64,000 bases of DNA. It comes from JBCCBV01 sp039033855. Its GTDB lineage: Bacteria; Planctomycetota; Phycisphaerae; Phycisphaerales; Phycisphaeraceae. The stretch is from the NCBI GenBank assembly GCA_039033855.1, contig JBCCBV010000001.1, positions 186,001-250,000 on the forward strand, in the 5' to 3' direction. The notes under the pieces were generated by a model that saw only the letters and a list, made by a program, of their open reading frames with translations, was not told the origin of the DNA and ran no database searches. The translations under genes were made by a program, and so were the position numbers. This document shows positions 42,561 through 51,299 of this stretch, piece by piece; the first letter of the stretch is position 1; each line of letters opens with the position of its first letter.

Positions 42561-44948
42561 ATGCTGCTTGCTTTACGGTCGAGGCCCGCGCGCGCGGGCT
42601 GGGTGTGTGTCCTCGCGCTGTTGTGCGCACCGGGCTTAGCCCAAATCCATGCCCAGGCGCCGCCCGAGTTGACGCGCGACGGCCAGCGGTTTCTGAACCC
42701 GCAAGGCGAACCGGTAGCGCTGCGTGGCGTCAACCTTGGGGCGTGGCTGCTGCTCGAGCCCTGGATGTGGCACATTCACGACGAACGCGTGCCCGACCAG
42801 CACACGATCTTCACCACGTTCCACGAGCGTTTCGGCGCCGAGCGGGCCGAGGCGCTGCTCGACCTGTACCGTCAGAACTGGATTACGCCGCGCGACATGC
42901 AGCAGGTGCGATCCTTCGGATTCAACCTGGTGCGGGTGCCGTTCCACTACAGCCTGATCGAACAGCCGGGCCGGCCGTTCCACCTGCGCGAAGACGCGTT
43001 CGAGTGGCTCGACCGCGCCGTCGATCTGGCGGAAGACGCGGGCATCTACGTCGTGCTCGACCTGCACGGCGCCCCGGGCGGGCAGAGCGTCGACATGCCC
43101 AGCGGACGGGTGGGCGAGAACGATCTGTGGACCGATCCCGTAGCCCAGCGACGCACCATCTGGGTGTGGGAGCAGGTGTCCAAGCGCTACGGCGGCCGGG
43201 CCAACGTCGTGGCATACGACCTGATCAACGAGCCTTGGGGCGACTTCCAAACGGACGTGCGTCCAGGCTTGCTGTCGCTGGTGGATCGTTTGCACGACGC
43301 CATCCGCGCCCAGGGCGACGACACGCTGATCCTCGCGGCCGGCACGCTGCAAGGGATCGACTTCTACGGCGATCCGCAGGCCCGGGGCTGGACGAATGTG
43401 GGCTTTACCGAGCACGCGTACCCGGGCTTGTTCAATCAGGGGGAGCCCAGCCTGTTCACCCACGCCGCGTACGTGGCCGACGTGTTCAGCGAGTGGGACC
43501 GGCTGTTCTCCGGGTACGACGTGCCGTTTCTGCTGGGCGAGTTCAACCCGGTGTGGGACCGATCGGGCGGGGCGCACGTGGTGCGTGCGTATTACGACTA
43601 TGCCTCCGAGAAGAACTGGATGGTCACCATCTGGTCGTACAAGCTGTTGCACCCCCGCGGCGGGATCGAGCCCGACGGCTGGTATCTCACGACCAACGCC
43701 GAGCCATTCGAGCTGCCCGACCTGTTCGAAGGCACGTACGCGCAGTGGGAGCAGGCCTTCGCGTCGTTGGCGGACCTGCCCTTGGCGGTGGATGAACAAC
43801 TGCGCGAGGCACTCGACCCCGCGAACCCCGCCAAGCTGGCGATGCCCGGGCTGCCCGCGCCGCCGGCCCACGCGCCAGATACCGACGAGGCGCTGCCCGG
43901 CTGGGCGGCGAGCGACATCGGGGACGCCTCGCCCGGCGGGTCCGAGCGCACAGAGCAAGGCGTTTCGCTCTTCGGCGGCGGCGCCGACATCTTCGGCCGG
44001 GCCGACGACTTCCGGCTGGTGCACAAGCCCGAACCCGACCACCCGTACACGATGACCACACGCATCCACGGTTTTCACACCGCGGGGCGGTACGCCAAGG
44101 CCGGGCTGATGCTGCGCCAAAGCGACGCTCCGGACGCTGCGCACGTCTTGCTGCACGTGTTCCAAAACGGGCGCGTCGTGCTGGCCCAGCGGGCCGAAAC
44201 CGGCGGCGCAACCGAAGAGCGTGTGGTGGCCTTCGCCAGTTTCCCCATCGAACTCGGCATGACGCGAGAAGACGACCGCCTGCTGGCCGCAGTGCGCTGG
44301 GGCGACCAGCCTTGGCGCGAAATCAAGATCGACGAGCCGCCTGCGCACGACGGCGCGTTGGTCGGCTTCGCCCTGAGCGCGAACCGTTCCGAAGGCGTCT
44401 CGCGCGCCGACCTGGCCGGGCCGATGTCGCTCGATGAGCAAGCCTTCCGCGCCTGGCCGGAGCGTACAGAGTCCGAGGCGGCGCATACCGATCCGCGCGA
44501 CCTTTTGGCCGATGAGCAGGCCGACGCGCGGCACACCTGGGGGTCGGCGATGGACGTTTCTTCCGACGACCGCTGGGCCCAGTTGACGCCCGACGGCCAG
44601 AGCGCCGGGGTTTGGCAAGACGTGCAAGGCGCCGAGGCCGGGCGGCTCTACCGCTTCACCGTGCAGGTCGAGGCAGACGGGCTTCACGCCAAGGCCGAGC
44701 CCGACGGCTGGGTCGAAGTCCGGATCGAGTCGACGTTCGAGGGCGAGCCCATCGTGCTCGGCGCCGAGCGCTACGACATCGAAGACCTGACCCGAGTCGA
44801 TGGACCCTCCACGTTGCGTGTGGTCGGGCCGGCGCTCGGGGCCGAGTTGCGGGTGCTGGTGATGTCCGAAGCCGGGCGCAAGAACCGGATCCAAGCGCTG
44901 CGGATCGACAACCCGGTGCTGGTCGCGCTGCCCGAAGGCATGCGATAG
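42561..44948 (+). CDS. Glycoside hydrolase family 5 protein (exo-beta-1,3-glucanase type) with accessory domains
   Basis: A 795-residue exported enzyme. After a signal peptide to about residue 32 the GH5 domain starts RFLNPQGEPVALRGVNLGAW, the opening typical of exo-beta-1,3-glucanase-like GH5. Acid/base Glu224 is in YDLINEPWGDF and nucleophile Glu327 in FLLGEFNPVW. A concanavalin-type module (about 440-600, with YTMTTRIHGFHTAGRYAKAG, DUF1349-like) and a CBM4/9-like C-terminal domain (about 640-790) follow. It lacks dockerin-like and PEP-CTERM tails, unlike the GH30 enzyme. GGAG precedes the ATG. It is probably co-transcribed with GH1. Endo activity or another beta-glucan cannot be ruled out. 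Confidence 0.86.
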   Translation: MLLALRSRPARAGWVCVLALLCAPGLAQIHAQAPPELTRDGQRFLNPQGEPVALRGVNLGAWLLLEPWMWHIHDERVPDQHTIFTTFHERFGAERAEALLDLYRQNWITPRDMQQVRSFGFNLVRVPFHYSLIEQPGRPFHLREDAFEWLDRAVDLAEDAGIYVVLDLHGAPGGQSVDMPSGRVGENDLWTDPVAQRRTIWVWEQVSKRYGGRANVVAYDLINEPWGDFQTDVRPGLLSLVDRLHDAIRAQGDDTLILAAGTLQGIDFYGDPQARGWTNVGFTEHAYPGLFNQGEPSLFTHAAYVADVFSEWDRLFSGYDVPFLLGEFNPVWDRSGGAHVVRAYYDYASEKNWMVTIWSYKLLHPRGGIEPDGWYLTTNAEPFELPDLFEGTYAQWEQAFASLADLPLAVDEQLREALDPANPAKLAMPGLPAPPAHAPDTDEALPGWAASDIGDASPGGSERTEQGVSLFGGGADIFGRADDFRLVHKPEPDHPYTMTTRIHGFHTAGRYAKAGLMLRQSDAPDAAHVLLHVFQNGRVVLAQRAETGGATEERVVAFASFPIELGMTREDDRLLAAVRWGDQPWREIKIDEPPAHDGALVGFALSANRSEGVSRADLAGPMSLDEQAFRAWPERTESEAAHTDPRDLLADEQADARHTWGSAMDVSSDDRWAQLTPDGQSAGVWQDVQGAEAGRLYRFTVQVEADGLHAKAEPDGWVEVRIESTFEGEPIVLGAERYDIEDLTRVDGPSTLRVVGPALGAELRVLVMSEAGRKNRIQALRIDNPVLVALPEGMR

Positions 44949-44986
44949 CCGGGTTGGCTTTTGGCGGCGCATCTGTGCACGTTGGG

Positions 44987-46183
44987 CTAAGCCGCGTCGT
45001 GCACGACTTCGCGGGCGCCCAGGCGCTCTAAGGTGGCCGCCACCTGGTCGTATACCGCTTCGAAGGCCTCGACCACCACGGGGTCGAACTGCGCACCTGC
45101 GCCGTCGAGGATCATCCGTCGGGCTTGCGGTTCGGGGTACGCCGGCTTGTAGATGCGGGCCGTGGTCAAGGCGTCGAACACGTCGGCCACAGACACGATG
45201 CGGGCCGCCAGCGGGATCGCCTCGCCCACAAGCCCGTCGGGGTACCCGGCGCCGTCCCAGCGCTCGTGGTGATGGCGCGCGATCTCCACGGCCATCCGCA
45301 GAAAGTCGCCGGCGTGCCCGCGCTGCGCGACCTCTTGCAACGCGTCGGCCCCGATCGCGCAGTGCGTTTGCATAACCGAAAACTCGGCGGGCGAAAGCCG
45401 GGCCGGCTTGAGCAGAATCGCGTCGGGGATGCCGACCTTACCGATGTCGTGCAGCGGGCTGGCGCGGTAGAGGTCATCGATGAACGCCGGGTCGATCTGC
45501 CCGGCGTAAGCCCCCTTACGAGAAAGCTCGCCGGCGATCACCCGGCAGTACGCGCGCATGCGTTCGAGGTGGGCACCGGTTTCGGGGTCGCGCGACTCCG
45601 CCAGCCGGGCCAAGGCGAACACCAGCAGGTCGCGCGTGTCGTGCACCTGCTGCTGAGCCTCGTCGACTTGGCGCGACAGCGCTTGGTTATCGGAGCTTGC
45701 GGCGGAGCGGATCCGGTCGAGTTCGTCGTTGGCCTGGGCCAGGCGAAGCTGGGCGTCGACCCTGGCCAAAAAGTCTTCGGGGTCAAAGGGGGCGGAGATC
45801 ACGTCGTCGGCGCCGTGGCCATATCCGCGCAGGCGGTCCTGGGCGGTGGCGTGGTCGATCACCAGCATGACCGGGCAGGCGCCGTGGCGATCGTTCTGTT
45901 GGATTTGAGCGCAGGCCAGGCCGGCGGCCTCGCAGCCCGGCTTCTCTCCCAGCACGATCGCGCGGGCTGCGCCGGACATCGCACGGGCCACGGCCTGGGC
46001 GTAGTCGACCGCGGGCTCAACCGCGTATCGGCAGCCGAGCACCTGGGCCACCCAATCGACGCGCGCTTCACAAGGGTCGGCGAGCACGATCGGCCGAGTA
46101 TCCATCGGTTCGGGCAGCCGGGCCGCGGTCGCCGCGTGGGACTCTGCGCTGAGATTGCCACCCGGCGGCGCACCACCGTTCAT
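44987..46183 (-). CDS. HD-GYP protein with a degenerate receiver domain
   Basis: A 398-residue protein, probably a c-di-GMP phosphodiesterase. The N-terminal region (about 30-150) folds like a receiver (ending GADDVISAPFDPEDFLARV), but the usual phosphoacceptor position reads RAIVLGEKPG with no Asp, so it may not be phosphorylated. A coiled-coil (about 155-190) leads to the HD-GYP domain with HDIGKVGIPD, HHHERWDGAGYPDGL and ADVFDALTT, all catalytic residues being present. AGGAGGCGAT directly before the ATG at 46183 fixes the start. It converges on the GH5 gene. The PilZ protein at 4188 is a possible member of the same signalling network. Confidence 0.88.
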   Translation of the reverse strand: MNGGAPPGGNLSAESHAATAARLPEPMDTRPIVLADPCEARVDWVAQVLGCRYAVEPAVDYAQAVARAMSGAARAIVLGEKPGCEAAGLACAQIQQNDRHGACPVMLVIDHATAQDRLRGYGHGADDVISAPFDPEDFLARVDAQLRLAQANDELDRIRSAASSDNQALSRQVDEAQQQVHDTRDLLVFALARLAESRDPETGAHLERMRAYCRVIAGELSRKGAYAGQIDPAFIDDLYRASPLHDIGKVGIPDAILLKPARLSPAEFSVMQTHCAIGADALQEVAQRGHAGDFLRMAVEIARHHHERWDGAGYPDGLVGEAIPLAARIVSVADVFDALTTARIYKPAYPEPQARRMILDGAGAQFDPVVVEAFEAVYDQVAATLERLGAREVVHDAA

Positions 46184-46375
46184 ATCGCCTCCTGGGCCGG
46201 CTTTGGAAACACTCCGCCGGCGTCGTACGGCCTTTCGATTCGGGCCGTTCGACTCATAAGACTCATCGACGCATCGCCCCGAACGATTCACCCCAGAAGC
46301 GGGGATGGCGCGTCCTGAAGAAACAATGACGCATGCGTGATGGCGCTCGCCACGCTGTGAGCCACGCGCCTCGGG

Positions 46376-47287
46376 CTACGCCGAGCGCCGCGTACCCGGT
46401 TCGATGTGCGCGCCTTCCGCCGCGGCCTCGCCGACCGAGCGCAGGCGCAGCGCGGTCAACGGCAGGTCGCTCTCCATACGACGTTTGAGCTTGCGCAGGG
46501 CCTCGATCTCGATCTGCCGGACACGTTCGCGGGTCAAGCCCACGTGCGTGCCGATTTCCTTGAGGGTCATGGGTTCGCCGCCGTCGAGCCCGTAGCGGAG
46601 GCGGAGGATCGTGGCCTCGCGATCGCTGATGGCGCCGAGCAGTTGGGCCATGGTTTCGAGGTCGTCGTGCAGCAACGCCTCGTCGTCGGGTCGGCGGTGG
46701 CGGTGGTCTTCGAGCACGTCGCCAAGCGTGGGGGCGTCGTCGTCGTCCGCGGGCGCTTGCGACGGGCGCTGGGCGGCCTTGACCGCCTTACGGATCATCA
46801 CGACCTTGCGCTCGGCCAGCTCCATGCGCTCGGCGAGTTCGGCGATGGTAGGGGTCCGGCCGATCTCTTCTTCGAGCTCGCGGCTGGCCTTCTTCCACCG
46901 GGCGATCAACTCCACCATGTACGCGGGGATGTGCACCGGCTGCACGGCGTTGATCAGCGCGCGCTTGATGGCCTGTTTGATCCACCACGTGCCGTAGGTG
47001 CTGAACCGGGCGCCGACCTCGGGGTCGAAGTTCTCGACCGCCTTAAGAAGCCCGATGTTGCCCTCTTCGATCAGGTCTTGGAGCGGCAGCCCGCGGTTGG
47101 AGTAGCGCTTGGCGATCGACACCACCAGCCGGAGGTTCGAGCGGATCATCCGTTCGCGGCTGGCCAGGCAGCCCTGGTCGCGGATGTTGCGTGCGAGTTC
47201 GACCTCTTGCTCTCGGTTGAGCAGCGGAAGCTCATCGATGGCCTTGAGGTAGATCTCGAGATCGGTCTTGACGCGGCTGCTGGGCAT
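46376..47287 (-). CDS. Sigma-70 family RNA polymerase sigma factor (RpoD/RpoS-like)
   Basis: A 303-residue group 1/2 sigma factor without region 1.1. Region 1.2 is DLEIYLKAIDELPLLNREQE. Region 2 is NLRLVVSIAKRYSNRGLPLQ and ARFSTYGTWWIKQAIKRAL (-10 recognition). Region 3 follows (IPAYMVELIARWKKASRELE), and region 4 has MTLKEIGTHVGLTRERVRQI, which binds -35. Region 4 is complete, so it should read standard -35/-10 promoters such as those proposed here. The small size suggests an alternative or RpoS-like factor rather than the main housekeeping one. It is divergent from the GT9 gene across 249 bases in which I see no clear site. Confidence 0.93.
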   Translation of the reverse strand: MPSSRVKTDLEIYLKAIDELPLLNREQEVELARNIRDQGCLASRERMIRSNLRLVVSIAKRYSNRGLPLQDLIEEGNIGLLKAVENFDPEVGARFSTYGTWWIKQAIKRALINAVQPVHIPAYMVELIARWKKASRELEEEIGRTPTIAELAERMELAERKVVMIRKAVKAAQRPSQAPADDDDAPTLGDVLEDHRHRRPDDEALLHDDLETMAQLLGAISDREATILRLRYGLDGGEPMTLKEIGTHVGLTRERVRQIEIEALRKLKRRMESDLPLTALRLRSVGEAAAEGAHIEPGTRRSA

Positions 47288-47536
47288 GGAAGGTCCGAGA
47301 GCAAACGGACGCCGGCCTGGCCCGGCGCGTCCCGCGTGCCGGGATGAGATCGGCGACCTCCGCCACGCCCTTGAGCCCGCTTGCCCTCCGACGGCCCCGC
47401 AACGGCTCCGGGCCCGACACAGCCCGCAAGACCGAAACCTTCCCGCCCAACGGCGCGCAGGGGTCGGTCTGGGGGGCCTCCGCTGCTACCTTGCGACGGC
47501 TTTCCCGAGGCCGCGCTAAACCCGCGGCGACCGCCC

Positions 47537-48442
47537 ATGCACCTTCTGTTCCACCAGGCTGCGCTCGGAGACTTTGTGCTGGCCGCGCCGGTGCTGCGGG
47601 GCCTGGCCGACCCGGTCACGGTGGTGGCGCCTTGGAGCCGGGCCTGGCTCGGGGCGCAGCTCCGGCCGGGTTGCGGGGTGATGGACATCGAGATGTTCGA
47701 GTTCGGCCGGCTGTTCGCCGAAGGCGGCCCGACCCGGGTCAGCCCGGCGATCGGCGAGCTCTTCGCGTCGGCCACCACGGTCGTCAGCTTTGTCAGCAGC
47801 GGGCGCGACGCCTGGTCCGAAAACGCGCGACGGTTGATGCCGAACGCACGCCTGGCCTTCGCGGCGCCACGTCCCCGCGACCACCCGGCCCAGCACGTGG
47901 CTCAGGCCCACCGCCGGGCGCTGCGCGAGCAAGGCGTCGAGCTGCCCGCCTTCGAGGCCACACTGCCGGGGGTGCGCATCAATCCGACCGGGCCGATCGT
48001 GGTCCACCCCGGATCGGGCGGCCTGACCAAGTGCTGGCCGACCGACCGCTACGCCGAGTTGATTGAACGCCTGCGCGCCGCCGGGCAAACCGCCCTGCCG
48101 GTGCTGGGTGAAGTCGAACTCGACCGCTGGCCCGAGTCGGAGTTATCGCGCTGGACCGGCGTGCTCGGGGCCGAGGTCTGCCCGCACGTCGAAGCGCTCT
48201 GGCGTGTGCTCGAGGGCGCCCGGGCGTTCATCGGCAACGACGCTGGGCCTACCCACCTCGCGGCGGCCATGGGCGTGCCGACGCTGGCGCTCTTCGGCCC
48301 GTCAGACCCCAAGCGGTGGGCGCCGCTGGGGCCGTGCGTGCGCGTCGCGGCACCGGAGCACCCCGGGCCCATGGCCTGGCTGGACGTCGATCGGGTCCGG
48401 GCCGAGGCCGCGGGCCTGCTGACCCAGGCGGGCGCGTTGTAA
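47537..48442 (+). CDS. Glycosyltransferase family 9 (ADP-heptose:LPS heptosyltransferase-like)
   Basis: A 301-residue GT-B enzyme. The N-terminal domain opens with MHLLFHQAALGDFVLAAPVL. The donor-binding part has VVHPGSGGLTKCWPTDRYAE and FIGNDAGPTHLAAAMGVPTL followed by ALFGPSDP, the GT9 signature. It probably adds heptose or a related sugar to an outer-membrane glycolipid on the cytoplasmic side. The ATG at 47537 is at the family start, although the frame is open further upstream. It is followed by ispH after 105 bases. The acceptor is unknown, and a WaaF/WaaC name is not justified. Confidence 0.88.
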   Translation: MHLLFHQAALGDFVLAAPVLRGLADPVTVVAPWSRAWLGAQLRPGCGVMDIEMFEFGRLFAEGGPTRVSPAIGELFASATTVVSFVSSGRDAWSENARRLMPNARLAFAAPRPRDHPAQHVAQAHRRALREQGVELPAFEATLPGVRINPTGPIVVHPGSGGLTKCWPTDRYAELIERLRAAGQTALPVLGEVELDRWPESELSRWTGVLGAEVCPHVEALWRVLEGARAFIGNDAGPTHLAAAMGVPTLALFGPSDPKRWAPLGPCVRVAAPEHPGPMAWLDVDRVRAEAAGLLTQAGAL

Positions 48443-48547
48443 ACGCAAGGCGAGCCAGACACCCGTCACGCCAAGCGTGGTGCGCACCCGTGAACGAGCG
48501 GTTCGCCCCTTCGACCGGGGTTCCTACGGGGTTCCTACACTGACGCC

Positions 48548-49495
48548 ATGCGGATTCTGCTCGCCAACCCCCGCGGCTTTTGCGCCGGCGTGCACATGGC
48601 CATCGACACGGTGCAAGACCTGGTCGACCTGCTCGGCCCGCCTTTGTACGTCTACCACGAGATCGTGCACAACAAGCACGTGGTAACGCGGTTCGAGGCG
48701 CAAGGCGTGACGTTTGTCGATCGGATCGCCGACGTGCCCGAGGGCGCCACGGTGGTGTTTAGCGCCCACGGCGTTTCGCCCGAGGTCCGGGCGCAGTCCA
48801 AGGCCCGCGGCTTGCGGATGATCGACGCGACCTGCCCGCTGGTCACCAAGGTGCACACCGAGGCCCGCCGGTACGCCAAGCAGGGGTTCTCGATCCTGCT
48901 GGTGGGCCACGCCGGCCACGACGAGATCGAAGGCACCTACGGCGAAGCGCCCGAGGCGATCACCATTGTCGAATCGGCCGAGGATGTCGCCGGCCTGCCC
49001 TTTACCGCTCAAGACAAGCTGATCTACCTGACCCAGACCACGCTGAGCCTGGACGACGCGAACCGCATCATCGACGCCATCCGCGCCCGGTACCCGCAGG
49101 TCAAGGCGCCGCCGAAGGAAGACATCTGCTACGCCACGACCAACCGCCAAACGGTGGTGCGTCAGCTGGCGCCGTCGGCCGACCTGACCTTGGTCGTGGG
49201 CTCGCTGAACTCGTCGAACTCGGTGCGGTTGACCGAAATTTCCGAGGCGTCCGGCGCCCCGGCCAAGCTGCTCGACGACGCCTCGGAGCTCGACCCCGCT
49301 TGGTTCGAAGGCGTGGGGTCCGTACTGGTGACCGCCGGCGCCTCGGCTCCCGAGGACCTGGTTGATGCCGTGATCCAGCGATTGGTCGAGGAGTTCGACG
49401 GAGAGGTCGAACCCGACGAGCCCGTCGACGAGGGCATGAACTTCGCCCTGCCCGTGCAGCTGCGCGTGCTCAAGCGCGAGATGGCCTCCGGCTAA
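48548..49495 (+). CDS. ispH: 4-hydroxy-3-methylbut-2-enyl diphosphate reductase
   Basis: A 315-residue Fe-S enzyme that makes IPP and DMAPP in the last step of the MEP isoprenoid pathway. The three cluster cysteines are Cys12 (NPRGFCAGVHMAI), Cys96 (IDATCPLVTKVH) and Cys194 (EDICYATTNRQTVV). Active-site segments YVYHEIVHNKHVV, FSAHGVSPEV and GSLNSSNSVRL are intact. Length is normal. The ATG at 48548 gives the standard N-terminus. The region before it has no obvious promoter, and it may be read from the GT9 gene. It converges on the UDP-glucose dehydrogenase gene. Confidence 0.97.
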   Translation: MRILLANPRGFCAGVHMAIDTVQDLVDLLGPPLYVYHEIVHNKHVVTRFEAQGVTFVDRIADVPEGATVVFSAHGVSPEVRAQSKARGLRMIDATCPLVTKVHTEARRYAKQGFSILLVGHAGHDEIEGTYGEAPEAITIVESAEDVAGLPFTAQDKLIYLTQTTLSLDDANRIIDAIRARYPQVKAPPKEDICYATTNRQTVVRQLAPSADLTLVVGSLNSSNSVRLTEISEASGAPAKLLDDASELDPAWFEGVGSVLVTAGASAPEDLVDAVIQRLVEEFDGEVEPDEPVDEGMNFALPVQLRVLKREMASG

Positions 49496-49585
49496 TCGGG
49501 CAGGCCCAGATCGGCCCGATACCGCCCGCCCCGATACGCCCTATCACCGCAAGAAGAACCCCGGCGAAGGCAAACGCGGCTGCGC

Positions 49586-50989
49586 TCAGACGCCCACCGC
49601 GGTCGCGTCGGCGAAGCCGGCCTGGTTCGTGCCCGGCCCGACCGGCGCCCGGCCGACCGAGTAGTACACAAACCCGTTGTCTTCCAGGTCGGACGCCTTG
49701 TACAGGTTGCGGCCGTCGAAGATCACCGGCTCGGACAACGCCGACTTGATCCGGTCGAAGTCCGGGTGCTTGAAGTCGTCCCAGTCGGTGCAGATGACCA
49801 GCGCGTCGGCGCCGTCGAGCGCGTCGTAAGGCACGTCGTGGTAGCTGACCGAATCCTTGAGGATGAGCTCGGCGGTTTCGTGGGCCACCGGGTCGTGGGC
49901 CTTGACCGTGGCGCCGCGTTCCAGCAAAGCCTGCATCACCGTCACGGCCGGGGCTTCGCGCACGTCGTCGGTGCCGGGCTTGAAGGCGATGCCCCAGACC
50001 GCGACCGTTTTGCCGCGCAGGCCCTCGGGCCCGCCGTAGTGCTTGTCGATCTTGGCCATGAAGTTGTTGCGCTGCACCTGGTTGACCTTGTGCACCGAGT
50101 CGAGCAGCTGGGTCGGCCGGTTGGCCTCTTCGCCCATGGAGATGCACGCGAGCACGTCTTTGGGGAAGCACGACCCGCCGTAGCCCAGCCCGGGGTACAG
50201 GAACTTGTTGCCGATGCGGGCGTCGGAGCACATGCCCACGCGCACCTGGTCGACGTCGGCGCCGTAGGCCTCGCACAGGTTGGCGATCTCGTTGATGAAC
50301 GAGATCTTGGTGGCCAGCATGGCGTTCGAGGCGTACTTGACCATCTCGGCCGAGGGGATGTCCATCGCGTAAATCGGGTGGCCCTGGCGGACGAACGGCT
50401 CGTACAGCTTGCGCATCCGGCCGGCGGTGCCGTCGTCGTTGGCGCCGATCACCACGCGGTCGGGCTTCATGAAGTCGCCGATCGCCGCGCCCTCTTTGAG
50501 GAACTCGGGGTTCGACGCCATCTTGAACGGCTTGTCGGTGTGCTTTTCGATCTCGGCCCGCACCTTGGCGTTGGTGCCCACCGGCACGGTGCTCTTGACC
50601 ACGATGACCTTGGCCCGGCGGTCGTCGACCTCGCCCCCGGTCGCGCCGGGGCCGGCCTCGATGGCCTTGCCCAGGTCACCCGCCGCCGCGAGCACGAACT
50701 TCAGGTCGGCCCGGCCGCGCTCGTCCGACGGCGTGCCCACGCAGATGAAAATCATCTCCGCCCACTGATACATGGGCGTGGTGTCGGTGCTGAACTTCAA
50801 GCGGCCCGCCTTGACGTTCCGCTGGATCAGCTCATCGAGTCCGGGCTCATAGATAGGCGAGATGCCCTGGTTGAGCTTGTCGATCTTGGCCTGGTCGATG
50901 TCGACGCAGGTCACCTCGTTGCCGATGCTGGCGAAGCAGGTCCCGGTCACCAGCCCCACATACCCCGTTCCGACCATCACGATACGCAT
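49586..50989 (-). CDS. UDP-glucose 6-dehydrogenase
   Basis: A 467-residue NAD-dependent enzyme that oxidises UDP-glucose to UDP-glucuronate for surface polysaccharides. The N-terminus MRIVMVGTGYVGLVTGTCFA is the NAD-binding fold. VVKSTVPVGTNAKV and SNPEFLKEGAAIGDFMKPDR are family strings, and catalytic Cys274 is in GYGGSCFPKDVLA. The C-terminal segment AVWGIAFKPGTDDVREAPAV is present. Length is near the family norm, with a short unconserved tail. The start fits exactly. It is divergent from the sulfite reductase gene. UDP-mannuronate or other nucleotide-sugar dehydrogenases are similar, but the motifs favour UDP-glucose. Confidence 0.93.
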   Translation of the reverse strand: MRIVMVGTGYVGLVTGTCFASIGNEVTCVDIDQAKIDKLNQGISPIYEPGLDELIQRNVKAGRLKFSTDTTPMYQWAEMIFICVGTPSDERGRADLKFVLAAAGDLGKAIEAGPGATGGEVDDRRAKVIVVKSTVPVGTNAKVRAEIEKHTDKPFKMASNPEFLKEGAAIGDFMKPDRVVIGANDDGTAGRMRKLYEPFVRQGHPIYAMDIPSAEMVKYASNAMLATKISFINEIANLCEAYGADVDQVRVGMCSDARIGNKFLYPGLGYGGSCFPKDVLACISMGEEANRPTQLLDSVHKVNQVQRNNFMAKIDKHYGGPEGLRGKTVAVWGIAFKPGTDDVREAPAVTVMQALLERGATVKAHDPVAHETAELILKDSVSYHDVPYDALDGADALVICTDWDDFKHPDFDRIKSALSEPVIFDGRNLYKASDLEDNGFVYYSVGRAPVGPGTNQAGFADATAVGV

Positions 50990-51299
50990 CGCCGTGCTCC
51001 TAAACCCGTTTGCGGAAAAGCCTTCACGCCCCGTGGGCGCGAGTCTAACGCAATCGGCCTAAGCCCTCGGCGCACGCCAGCGGACTACGGCCCGGGCCCC
51101 GGCGCCAGCCCACGAACGACGCCCCGGCCAACGCGGCCCCCCGACACGCTTTGGGCGCCCTATCGTGACGATTCCGACATGGCCCGCTCCCGGACGGCCA
51201 CCCACAGGCCTCCCCCGACGCCGGCCCGCAACGCCGGCCCGCAACGCCGGCCCAAGCCTCGGCCCCAACCTTTCACCCCAGCCCCGCACCGACCCCGCC
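50990..51299. other. 310-bp intergenic region with short direct repeats
   Basis: The divergent region between the UDP-glucose dehydrogenase and sulfite reductase genes. It holds two tandem copies of GCCGGCCCGCAAC (51220-51245) and a partial third (to 51256), period 13. No convincing promoter or RNA gene was seen. An in-frame extension of the reductase back to 51165 has Pro/Arg-rich composition and no family similarity. Confidence 0.45.

Noticed and set aside
42636..44972. Long open frame of about 778 codons antisense to the GH5 gene
   Set aside because: It is a codon-bias shadow. The GH5 frame has a signal peptide and catalytic motifs, whereas the antisense frame has low-complexity sequence and no motif.
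51220..51256. Two and a half copies of a 13-base repeat as an operator array
   Set aside because: The repeats are GC-rich, adjacent and not palindromic, so they look like simple slippage.
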